A DNA stretch of 36,401 nucleotides from Rhodopila sp. (GTDB taxonomy: Bacteria; Pseudomonadota; Alphaproteobacteria; Acetobacterales; Acetobacteraceae), in the NCBI GenBank assembly GCA_031291715.1, contig JARLIN010000056.1, positions 1-36,401 of the forward strand, given 5' to 3'. A model generated the notes under the pieces. It saw nothing but the letters and a program-made list of their open reading frames with translations. It ran no database searches and was not told where the DNA came from. Positions 24,381 through 32,473 of the stretch are shown here, piece by piece. How positions within the stretch are numbered: position 1 is the stretch's first letter; each line of letters starts with the position of its first letter. A program made the translations under genes and the position numbers.

Positions 24381-27284
24381 ATGGAAGTATCGGTCGGGAT
24401 CAAGGTCGCCGCGCGCGGGCTGGAGTGGGATGTCACCGAGGTCGAGCCGCTCGGTCCACAGCAACGGGTGCGCTTGGCCTGCGCCAGTGGCGATCTGGCT
24501 GGCCTGGAATGGGAGGTGCTGTATCCGGTCGAGCCGCTTGCGGTCCTGCGCACCGATCCGCGGCCCGACGAGGCGGGACCGCTTGATGCATGGCGGCGCT
24601 ACCACATCGCCCGGCTGCTCGATCAGATACCGGGTGCGCCCGCCCCGCCGGGCCGTGTGGCGATCGAGGCTTATCAACGTGTCCCGCTGCTCCGCGCTTT
24701 GGACATGGTGCGACCGAGACTGCTGCTGGCCGACGGCGTCGGCCTGGGCAAGACGATCCAGGCCGGGCTGATCGCCGCCGAACTGATCGTACGGCGGCGT
24801 GCACATCGTATCCTCATCGTCTGCCCGCCCGGCCCGCTGTTGCGGCAATGGGAGCAGGAGATGCGCGTCCGTTTCGGCCTGCGCTTCACGCCGATCATCG
24901 ACAGCGCGAGCCTGCGCGATGCGCGTCGTGGGCTGGAGCTTGGCGGCAACCCATTCGAGGCGACCGCCCTGTGCCTGACCTCGATGGATTTCGCCAAGCA
25001 GGACCGTGTGCTGGAAGAACTGGAACGCGCCCCCTGGGACCTGGTCATCATTGATGAGGCGCATCACTGCGTGGGGGAGGAAAACCAGCGCCATCGGCTG
25101 GCCGAAGTGTTGGCCCGTCGCTCCGATGGGCTGTTGTTACTGACGGCGACCCCGCATGACGGGCACGATCCGCATTTCGCCTCGTTGATGGCGCTGCTGG
25201 ACCCCAGTCTGGTCGATGGGGAGGGGCGGCTGATCGGGTTTGCGTATCGCCGTCATGTCGTGCGACGGCTGAAGTCGCATATCCGAGACCCGCGCACCGG
25301 CGGCCCGCTGTTCCGGGAGCGGATCGTCATCCCGGTCCGCGTTGATGTGACGAATGCCACGCCGGTGCGGAACTTCCATAAGGCGTTGTCGGCACTGGTC
25401 GCGCCCAGGTTACGACGGTCGCGCGACCGGGCCGGGCTGACGGATGCGCTGGCTTTCGTCAGCCTGCTGAAACGGTCGATGTCCAGTATTGCGGCTTGTC
25501 TCGCGACGCTGCGCGTGGTGGCGGAGCGCTATGGCACGGAACCGTTACGCGAAAGGCAAAGGACCTTACGGGCGTATCGTCGGAGGGTGGCCCGGTTTGG
25601 GGTGCTGGACACCGCCGAGGAAGAAGAAATCGCGGAACTGGAAGCCGAGGAAATGGCGGCTTCGCTGGCCGGCGATGCAACAGAAGAAGATTTGCGGGCG
25701 CTGATCCATCTGGGCGAAGCCGCGGCGCCGCATGATCCGAAGCTGGCGGCGCTGGCGCTGGAGATCAGGCTGATCCGGCTGACTTACCCCAGCGCAAATA
25801 TACTTGTGTATACAGAGTATGCCGACAGCCAACGCGCGGCGGTCGAGGCGTTATCGGGCATCGGCGGCACCGTCTTGACCATCAGTGGTGCCGATTCCGA
25901 TGCCGAACGGACCCGCGCGGCGGAACGTTGCTCGGAGGAGGACGGAATTGTCCTGGTCAGTACCGACTCGCTGGCCGAGGGGCTGAACCTGCATCGGCGC
26001 TGTTTCCACCTCATCCATCTCGACCTGCCGTACAACCCGAACCGCCTGGAACAACGCAACGGCCGCATCGACCGCTACGGACAGCGCAACGATCCTGAGA
26101 TCCGCTATCTGTTTCTTGCCGGCACGTTCGAGGAACGGTTGCTGCTCCGCCTGATCGCGAAATACGAGAAGGCGCGATCCTGCCTGTCATTCATGCCGAA
26201 CACGCTGGGCGTCGGCGCTGATCCCGCCAGCTTGCACGAACCGCTGTTCACGGGTTTCGCCGAGGATTTGTTCAGCGCGATGCCTCGGCTGATCCACTCA
26301 CTGGATCTTGCGGCCGAGGATACCGAAAGCGAAGCCTACCGCGACCTACTACGCGAAATCGACCGGGCGTTCCAAAGTTTCGATCACATGGCCGTCCGCC
26401 ACGGTTGGCTGTCCGGCGGGGAGACGATCGAGCCGCCGTCGTCCGAGGCCGGCGATGCCATCGACTTGCCGGCGTTCGTTGCGTCGGTGCTCGCGGCGGA
26501 TACGCACGGATACCGCGTACCGCCCGAATGGGCGCACGAGCTGAATGGGCTGTCAGGCTTCGATGCGACGCATGGCACGGTCCGGCTGACCGCCGACCGA
26601 GACCAGAGTCGCGATGCACAGGGACGGGAGGTGATGTATCCGGGCCGCTCTCATCCGCTGACCAGGCGGGCCATCGCCTCGGTGCGGACGGGGCGTGTCA
26701 GCGCGGCGAAGGCGGACAGGTTGTCCCTTCTCGTGACCTACATCGTGGAGGCCGGTCCGAGGCTGCGGAAGATCATCGCATTGCGTATTCACCCGGACGG
26801 TTCAATCTCGGAACAGCCGGATTTCCTGTCACTGGCGGAAACCGGCCTGCCCCCCGATGGTCTGTGGTGCCGGTGGTTCGCCGGTTGGGCGCCGGAGGCG
26901 ATCGCTGCCGGCAGGCTCCAGGCGCTTGCGGCCGCGGACAGGATCGCCTCCGTCTTCGCGGTCGCGCACCGGGAGCGGATCGAGCGCGATACTGTCGCCG
27001 TCCGCGCATGGTTGGAGCGACGGGCGAACGAATTATGCGGCACGGTCGCTCCCCGGATCGACGACCTGTTCGATCCCGGTCCGCCATCAAGCGATTGGCG
27101 CACATGCCCGGTGCCAGAACAACGCCTGGCCGAGTTCGCCGCCGACCCTTTTGTGGCGGCCCCACAGCGACGAGATGCGATGGATGTCCTGTCGCGCTTC
27201 CGGGCGGTCACGGCCGAGCAGCCGCCGTTGCCACCGCCAACGGTGCGTACCCTCGGCATGCTGATGCTGGTGCCGCAGACGTGA
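24381..27284 (+). CDS. SNF2-type DEAD/DEAH helicase, DrmD-like (DISARM class 1)
   Basis: A 967-residue helicase/translocase. An N-terminal small beta domain (KVAARGLEWDVTEVEPLG, then GLEWEVLYPVEPL) precedes the motor. Motor motifs are Walker A GVGLGKT (119-125), DEAH (225-228), LTATP (254-258), and motif VI QRNGRIDRYGQ (558-568) after STDSLAEGLNL. YRRHVVRRLK after the first RecA lobe is typical of DrmD and related defence helicases. The C-terminal about 350 residues have no recognised nuclease. The residue after Asp in motif I is Gly, where SNF2 proteins usually have Glu. The start at 24381 follows GGGA at 7 bases; a GTG at 24354 is possible. Its stop overlaps the methylase start (GTGA). DrmD is one of the two class 1-specific DISARM proteins; identity here is inferred from motifs and partner. 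Confidence 0.85.
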   Translation: MEVSVGIKVAARGLEWDVTEVEPLGPQQRVRLACASGDLAGLEWEVLYPVEPLAVLRTDPRPDEAGPLDAWRRYHIARLLDQIPGAPAPPGRVAIEAYQRVPLLRALDMVRPRLLLADGVGLGKTIQAGLIAAELIVRRRAHRILIVCPPGPLLRQWEQEMRVRFGLRFTPIIDSASLRDARRGLELGGNPFEATALCLTSMDFAKQDRVLEELERAPWDLVIIDEAHHCVGEENQRHRLAEVLARRSDGLLLLTATPHDGHDPHFASLMALLDPSLVDGEGRLIGFAYRRHVVRRLKSHIRDPRTGGPLFRERIVIPVRVDVTNATPVRNFHKALSALVAPRLRRSRDRAGLTDALAFVSLLKRSMSSIAACLATLRVVAERYGTEPLRERQRTLRAYRRRVARFGVLDTAEEEEIAELEAEEMAASLAGDATEEDLRALIHLGEAAAPHDPKLAALALEIRLIRLTYPSANILVYTEYADSQRAAVEALSGIGGTVLTISGADSDAERTRAAERCSEEDGIVLVSTDSLAEGLNLHRRCFHLIHLDLPYNPNRLEQRNGRIDRYGQRNDPEIRYLFLAGTFEERLLLRLIAKYEKARSCLSFMPNTLGVGADPASLHEPLFTGFAEDLFSAMPRLIHSLDLAAEDTESEAYRDLLREIDRAFQSFDHMAVRHGWLSGGETIEPPSSEAGDAIDLPAFVASVLAADTHGYRVPPEWAHELNGLSGFDATHGTVRLTADRDQSRDAQGREVMYPGRSHPLTRRAIASVRTGRVSAAKADRLSLLVTYIVEAGPRLRKIIALRIHPDGSISEQPDFLSLAETGLPPDGLWCRWFAGWAPEAIAAGRLQALAAADRIASVFAVAHRERIERDTVAVRAWLERRANELCGTVAPRIDDLFDPGPPSSDWRTCPVPEQRLAEFAADPFVAAPQRRDAMDVLSRFRAVTAEQPPLPPPTVRTLGMLMLVPQT

Positions 27285-30200
27285 CGCTCGATCTCGAGGA
27301 CTGCATCCTGGCGGGATCGGCGATAACCGCGCCGTTCCTGCGAGACGGCTTGGCCAGCGTGCTGGACTTGCCGTGCGGGATCGAACCTAGGTGGGACGAA
27401 TTGCGTGGTGCGTTGCGTCGTGGTGGGGCGCACCGTGTGCATCAGCATTTGACCACGAAGCTGGCGAGCGCCTTGGGCTACCGGCGCTTGCTGCGTCAGA
27501 ACCCGATCGCTACGCGGGAGGGACAGGAGGACGGCGGCTGGCTGTTGCAGGCGTCCAACGGCACGAGCCTTCGCGCCTGGTCCATCCCAAGCGATACGGA
27601 CCTCGATGCGCCCGAACGGTCATCGCGCGCCTATCGGTCCAGCCCCACCCGCATCGCCCAGCGCGTGCTGCTCGCAAACGGCGAGCGCGCCGGACTGCTG
27701 ACAAACGGGGATATGCTTCGGCTGTTGCTCTGCGATCCCGCACGCGCCGATAGCCACCTTTCGGTCGCGGTCAGCGGTTGGCGGCAAAATCCGCTGCCGC
27801 CGGACTCGTTTCGTGTGTTCGCGGCGTTGGCGGGCGCGGATGGGCTGCCGCGTCTGCCGGCGGTGCTGGAAGCCGCCCGGCTGCATCAGGCAAGGGTCAC
27901 CACCGAACTGCGCCGCCAGGCCAGGGAGGCGATCGTCGGCTTCATCAACGCACTGCCGAGCCGGACAGGCCTCGATCCGGCAGAGCTGTGGCACGAGGGC
28001 CTGGTGTTGGTCTATCGGCTGCTGTTCATCCTAAAGCTCGAAGGTCCGGCCGAGCCGGGCGTGGGGTTCAGCTTCGCTTCCTCGCGGTTGTGGCGCATCG
28101 CGTTGTCGCCAAATCGGGCGTTGGGTCCGCTGGTACGTCGGCATCTGGACCATGGGCACGACACCGGGCGGATGCTGGAGACGGGGCTCCGGTCCTTGTT
28201 CGCGATCTTCCGCGACGGGCTGACATGCAGCGAGTTGCACATTGCGCCCCTTGGTGGTGCGTTGTTCGGGGCAGGTACGACGCCGTTGCTCGACCGGCTC
28301 GAATGGGGCGACCGGGCGGTGGCGATCCTGCTGGATCGGTTGATCTGGATTTCCACGCACCGCGGCGAACGGGCGCGCGTGCATTATGGGTCGCTGGACG
28401 TGGAGGATCTCGGCAGCGTCTATGAGGGACTGCTGGAGCAGGAACCTGGGATCGCCACCGAACCATTGGTCCGCCTGCGGCGAGGCAAGTTGGAGGCCGT
28501 CGTTCCCGCCGGATACGAGCCTGCCGACATCGAACAAGGCCAGTTCTTCCTGCGCGCCGGCATGGCGCGGAAAGCGACCGGGTCGTTCTACACGCCGCAT
28601 GAATTCGTTCGCTTCCTGGTCCGCGAGACGTTGGACCCAAAGATCGCATCCCTGAGCCCGCCGGAGGACCCACATCCCGCCAGGCTGCTGGCGCTTAAAA
28701 TGGTCGATCCCGCCACCGGGAGCGGTCATTTCCTGGTGGAAGCCTGTCGCTATCTCGGAGAGGCACTGCTGACCGCCTGTCGGCTTTGCGACGAGCGTGG
28801 CCTGCACGACCGCATTGCCGCCCTGCCGGATCCTGACAACACCATCGCGCCGTACCTCCCCAGCCGAGGTTATTCCGAAACCCGCGCCCGCGCGATCTGC
28901 CGCCGGCTGGTCGCGGTGCATTGCCTGTATGGTTGCGATCGCAACAAGCTGGCGGTCGAACTGGCGAAACTCTCGCTGTGGCTGGAATCCTATGCGGAAG
29001 GATTGCCGCTGACGTTCCTGGATCATCGTCTGGTGCATGGCGATGCACTGACCGGGCCGTTCTTCGGATCGCTGTCGACGCTGCCGGTGACCGGCGGGCC
29101 GCTCGATCCGTTGCTGGCACACGGGGTGGCGGAACGGCTGGAGGCGAGCCTGCGCCTGGCGCGACAACTGGTGACGGAGATGAACGCGTCCATCGGCCGG
29201 GATGTGGCCGATCTGGGGATGAAACAGGCGCTCAAGGACCGATTGGACCAGGTATTGCATCCGCTGCGGCAGCTCGCGCGAGCCTGGGCAGGGGCCGCGA
29301 TGCTGCGAGACCGGGACGGGGATGATGTCTGGCTGGGCATGGCCGCCTATGTGGTGGACATGGGATCGTGGCCTGACTCTCTGACCGAACGCCAAGCCGC
29401 GCTACTGGCAGCGGGGATAGACACGGTCGCCTGGGATCTGGTCTTTCCCGAGGTATTTCCAGGCGGCTTCTCCGTTGTGCTGGGGAACCCTCCCTGGGAC
29501 GTGGTGCTACCCAACACCAAGGATTTCGTCGCGGGGTTCAATCCAGCTGTGCTGGATGCACGCACCCGCTCGGAACGAGTGGCGATCGAACAGACAGTGC
29601 TATCGCGGCCGGATATCGCCGCCGCGTTTGATTTTTACCGAGCCGGGTTCGAGCGGACGAAGCGCATCGCGCACCGGTTGTACCGGCATCAGCGCGTCGG
29701 TGTCGGCAGCGATTCAACGGCGGGTAATCTGGATCTGTTCCGCCTGTTCGCAGAACGCAACATGGATCTCGCCGCGAAGGATGGGGCGATTGGCGTGCTG
29801 ATGCCCTCTGCTTTCCATGCCAATGAAGGGACCACCGGTATCCGGCGCCTGTATCTACAGGAAGCCGCCATAACATGGTGCCTATCGTTCGAAAACCGCC
29901 GCCGCATCTTCGACATCGACAGCCGGTTCAAATTCGACCTGCTGGTAGCGCATCGCCCCGGTCCGACGGAGTCGTTACGCTGCGGCTTTTACCTCGATCG
30001 GATCGAAGACGCCGAGGATCCGGAAAAGATCATGACCTACGCGACGGAATTCCTCGAAGCATCCGGCGGGGCCAGCCTGACGCCGCTGGAACTGAGGGGA
30101 AACATCGATCTGGCTATCGCCGAAAGGCTGTTCGCGCACCCTGACCGGCTGGGCGCCTGGTGCGTGGATCGCCATATCCGCCTTGGCCGCGACCTCCACA

Positions 30201-30964
30201 TGACCGATGACGCCGGCGGCTTCAAGCGGATCGGTGCGGGCGACCTGGTTCTGCACGAGGGCAAGACATTCCACCAATACAGCGACTCCTGGGACACCAA
30301 GCCCCGCTACAGCGTCATGTCGCATGGGTTGAGGCCAGCCATTGCCGACGCCGCCCGCTATTACCGCCTGGTGTTTCGCGACATCGCCCAGGCAAATAAT
30401 GAACGGACGATGATAGCCTGCCTGGCACCGCCCGGTGTCGTGTTCGGCCACACCGCGACGGTCGAGAAAGCGCCCTGGGCGCGGGTCACCGCCGATGCGC
30501 TGGTGCTGGGCGCACTGTTCAATTCGTTTCCGTTCGACTGGCTCGTGCGGCAGAAGACGGCTACGCATCTCAGTCTGTATATACTGAACGCCCTTCCCGT
30601 CCCCCGTTTCAGCGACGCGGCGCGCCGCTTCCTGGCACACGGGGCGCTACGCCTCTCCTGCAACCATGCTGGATATGCCGCACTTTGGTGGGAGCAGGTG
30701 CGCGCCGACCAGACGCCTTTGGAGGCACACTGGGACTTGCGTGCCAGGACCGACGCGGTGGTGGCGGACGCTTATGGGCTGGATCGAGACTGCTATGACC
30801 ATGTGCTGCGTAGCTTCAACCATCGGTCCCATCCCGCTGCCGCGGCGCTCTGCCTGGCCGCGTTCGATGCGCTGAAAGCACGAGGACTGGAGGCGTTTTG
30901 CCGGCAGCACGATCCCTATTGGAACGTGCCGCTCCTTACGGCTCGAGCCGAACCGTCAGCCTGA
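27281..30964 (+). CDS. N6-adenine DNA methyltransferase, Eco57I/DrmMI-like
   Basis: A 1227-residue protein starting at GTG 27281, coupled to the helicase stop. The MTase core has GSFYTP (434-439), the AdoMet motif DPATGSGHF (476-484), a YGCDRNKLAVELAKLSLW segment, VHGDALTG, and catalytic NPPW (736-739). A long helical insert separates motif I from motif IV. The part after about residue 880 (FENRRRIFDIDSRFKFDLLV and onward) looks like a target-recognition region as in type IIG, PglX and DrmMI enzymes. Residues 1-400 end a segment ERAGLLTNGDMLRLL that resembles the tail of an HsdR/type IIG nuclease fold, but no ExK catalytic pair is seen. It probably methylates adenine at a specific site, marking self DNA. 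It ends 9 bases inside the convergent glycosyltransferase gene. Confidence 0.88.
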   Translation: MTLDLEDCILAGSAITAPFLRDGLASVLDLPCGIEPRWDELRGALRRGGAHRVHQHLTTKLASALGYRRLLRQNPIATREGQEDGGWLLQASNGTSLRAWSIPSDTDLDAPERSSRAYRSSPTRIAQRVLLANGERAGLLTNGDMLRLLLCDPARADSHLSVAVSGWRQNPLPPDSFRVFAALAGADGLPRLPAVLEAARLHQARVTTELRRQAREAIVGFINALPSRTGLDPAELWHEGLVLVYRLLFILKLEGPAEPGVGFSFASSRLWRIALSPNRALGPLVRRHLDHGHDTGRMLETGLRSLFAIFRDGLTCSELHIAPLGGALFGAGTTPLLDRLEWGDRAVAILLDRLIWISTHRGERARVHYGSLDVEDLGSVYEGLLEQEPGIATEPLVRLRRGKLEAVVPAGYEPADIEQGQFFLRAGMARKATGSFYTPHEFVRFLVRETLDPKIASLSPPEDPHPARLLALKMVDPATGSGHFLVEACRYLGEALLTACRLCDERGLHDRIAALPDPDNTIAPYLPSRGYSETRARAICRRLVAVHCLYGCDRNKLAVELAKLSLWLESYAEGLPLTFLDHRLVHGDALTGPFFGSLSTLPVTGGPLDPLLAHGVAERLEASLRLARQLVTEMNASIGRDVADLGMKQALKDRLDQVLHPLRQLARAWAGAAMLRDRDGDDVWLGMAAYVVDMGSWPDSLTERQAALLAAGIDTVAWDLVFPEVFPGGFSVVLGNPPWDVVLPNTKDFVAGFNPAVLDARTRSERVAIEQTVLSRPDIAAAFDFYRAGFERTKRIAHRLYRHQRVGVGSDSTAGNLDLFRLFAERNMDLAAKDGAIGVLMPSAFHANEGTTGIRRLYLQEAAITWCLSFENRRRIFDIDSRFKFDLLVAHRPGPTESLRCGFYLDRIEDAEDPEKIMTYATEFLEASGGASLTPLELRGNIDLAIAERLFAHPDRLGAWCVDRHIRLGRDLHMTDDAGGFKRIGAGDLVLHEGKTFHQYSDSWDTKPRYSVMSHGLRPAIADAARYYRLVFRDIAQANNERTMIACLAPPGVVFGHTATVEKAPWARVTADALVLGALFNSFPFDWLVRQKTATHLSLYILNALPVPRFSDAARRFLAHGALRLSCNHAGYAALWWEQVRADQTPLEAHWDLRARTDAVVADAYGLDRDCYDHVLRSFNHRSHPAAAALCLAAFDALKARGLEAFCRQHDPYWNVPLLTARAEPSA

Positions 30965-31894
30965 CACCGTCCGCAGCAGCGCCAGCACACTGCCCACCTG
31001 CCGGTCCAGGCCGTAACGGTCCGCGACCCAATCGCGATATAGCCCCGGCCGTCCGGTCCGGATCAGCGCCACCGCATCCTCCACCGAGGCGAACAGGCAC
31101 TCCGCCGGCCACAGCCTGTCCGCACCCGGAAACCCATGCACCACCGGAAAGGCGCCCACCGCCATCGCCTCGCCGATATTCATGCCGAAGCTTTCGTACA
31201 TCGAGGTGGAGAGGATCACCCCCTTGTCGGCGTACCACGCCGAAATATCCGCCACCTGCCCCTCGAAACGCACCCCCCCTGCAAGGCCCAGTGCCGACTG
31301 CATCTGCTTCAAATACCGCGCCGTTCTCAGATCGGTGAATGCCCCGGCAACGTGGAAGCTGAACCGCGGATCAAGCTGCCGGACCCGGTGTGCGATCTGC
31401 ATCAGCAGCATTGGGTTCTTCTTCGGCTCCAGATGTCCCACCCAACCGACACGATACCGGTCCGGTGCACCGGGACGGAACCGGGCCATATCGATTCCGT
31501 TGGGAATAACCCGGATCGGCACCGCCGCGGCAATCGCGGGGAACCCAGCCTGCAGCACCTCGGTAATGTCTTCGGCCACCGTCACCAGGCACGTAACGCG
31601 GCTCCAGTCCATTTGTGCCGGATAATTCGTCTGCAACGCCTCGATCGAGTGCAGCCGGACGATACACGGCTTTCCTGGCGGCATAACGTTGCGCGTGGCC
31701 CAAACAGCATGGTCCCAGCACCACTCCAGCCAGACGATATCCGCCCAGGCTATCGCGGCAGCCAGTTCCGCACCGGGACCGGCCGTGACGAAGCGGGTCT
31801 CATGATGCTGCTCCAGCGCCGGCAGCAATGGGGCCAGGAAACTGTCTTCCCGGCCCTTGACCCGGTCGGCGAGCAGCAGGCGCGGCATGACCAT
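30956..31894 (-). CDS. Glycosyltransferase family 1/4 (GT-B) protein
   Basis: A 312-residue GT-B enzyme. The C-terminal half has the nucleotide-sugar binding pattern: RYRVGWVGHLEPKKNPMLL near residue 143 and the E-x7-E motif ESFGMNIGE at 234-242. The N-terminal half is short for GT4, so this is a compact member. The start at 31894 lies 5-6 bases after GGAGG; the ATG two codons later is less well spaced. It transfers a sugar from an activated donor to an unknown acceptor, probably for surface glycans. The nearest partner gene is the flippase at 16353. Its end overlaps the methylase end by 9 bases. Confidence 0.9.
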   Translation of the reverse strand: MVMPRLLLADRVKGREDSFLAPLLPALEQHHETRFVTAGPGAELAAAIAWADIVWLEWCWDHAVWATRNVMPPGKPCIVRLHSIEALQTNYPAQMDWSRVTCLVTVAEDITEVLQAGFPAIAAAVPIRVIPNGIDMARFRPGAPDRYRVGWVGHLEPKKNPMLLMQIAHRVRQLDPRFSFHVAGAFTDLRTARYLKQMQSALGLAGGVRFEGQVADISAWYADKGVILSTSMYESFGMNIGEAMAVGAFPVVHGFPGADRLWPAECLFASVEDAVALIRTGRPGLYRDWVADRYGLDRQVGSVLALLRTVSG

Positions 31895-31929
31895 TCATCC
31901 CTCCGCTCGCGAAGCTATGTCGCGACCCG

Positions 31930-31944
31930 TTAACGAAGAGTAAA
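31930..31944. promoter_or_regulatory. CtrA-like box upstream of the glycosyltransferase
   Basis: TTAA, seven bases, then TAAA matches the alphaproteobacterial CtrA consensus TTAA-N7-TTAA with one mismatch. It lies 36 bases before the glycosyltransferase start. A chance match is quite possible. Confidence 0.25.
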
Positions 31945-32055
31945 CAGCGCGACCGCGCCCCGGCCGATGTTTCGTGCCACAATAAACGGCAGCTTTGGCG
32001 CAAAAGCAGAAAAACACTAAAAAGCAATAAGAATGCCTTCGATGAGTCCCGAAGC

Positions 32056-32079
32056 CCTTCGTGCCTTAGTGTCTTTGTG
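32056..32079. repeat. Three tandem 8-bp units, consensus YCTTNGTG
   Basis: CCTTCGTG, CCTTAGTG and TCTTTGTG follow each other without spacer; on the minus strand they read CACAAAGA-CACTAAGG-CACGAAGG. An inverted echo (AACACTAA) lies about 50 bases to the left. Short CACxAAGG runs of this kind occur in intergenic DNA of several phyla and have no settled function. Confidence 0.7.
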
Positions 32080-32124
32080 TTGAAGCAGTAAGCGAAACAC
32101 CCATGTCGCCAAACAACGCGCCTC

Positions 32125-32349
32125 CTATACTAACCGCCAGCGCACCAACGCAACCGGCGGGCTGCCTGTCTCATGGTGCTTGAACACGCCCCCAATCGGC
32201 ACCAGCTGCTTCGGATCCTCCAACAGGTTCCCGACCATCCAAACACGCCGCGCCGCTTCGTTCACCAGTCCCAGCCCATGCAGGCCCCCTTCAACCAGGC
32301 TTCCGCCGCCGGTGCTCAGCGCCAGCCTTGCCGGCGCGGGTGTTTCCAT
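32125..32349 (-). CDS. Small hypothetical protein
   Basis: A 74-codon frame starting METPAPARLAL, with TGGGSLVEGGLHGLGLV in the middle and ending VALVRWRLV. Codon use is strongly biased to CTG, GTG, CCG and GGC as in the neighbours, which supports coding. The ribosome site is weak: GAGGG lies about 12 bases upstream. It is divergent from the P450 gene. I do not recognise the family. If it is not a gene, the stretch 31895-32473 is a 579-base non-coding gap. Confidence 0.4.
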   Translation of the reverse strand: METPAPARLALSTGGGSLVEGGLHGLGLVNEAARRVWMVGNLLEDPKQLVPIGGVFKHHETGSPPVALVRWRLV

Positions 32350-32473
32350 GCCTCACACATCCCTCTTCCCGTTTTCGCGGAAATCCGCGCTATAGTGGCG
32401 CGAGGCGGGACTGGGCCAGAGAGCACGGCCCGCCAACGTCCAGGCGTAACGCCTGGAATCAGGGAGGCCGACC

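Larger units (their letters stand above)
31895..32124. other. Gene-free stretch upstream of the glycosyltransferase
   Basis: No convincing gene is seen. The stretch is more AT-rich than its surroundings around 31990-32040, so it probably carries the glycosyltransferase promoter. It also contains the CtrA-like box, the tandem 8-base units at 32056-32079, and a small hairpin CTTCG/CGAAG near 32037-32054. Confidence 0.5.

Noticed and set aside
26405-27280. Long in-frame extension that would make the methylase 1519 aa
   Set aside because: It lies wholly inside the helicase gene in another frame and its translation is Arg/Gly-rich shadow sequence. The GTGA overlap at 27281 gives a natural coupled start.
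28031-29395. 454-codon minus-strand ORF
   Set aside because: Antisense to the methylase core including motif I; no domain seen.
24381-30964. Complete DISARM or BREX system
   Set aside because: No drmA, drmB, drmC, brxC, pglZ or brxL gene is present, and the flanks are ordinary metabolic genes on the opposite strand.
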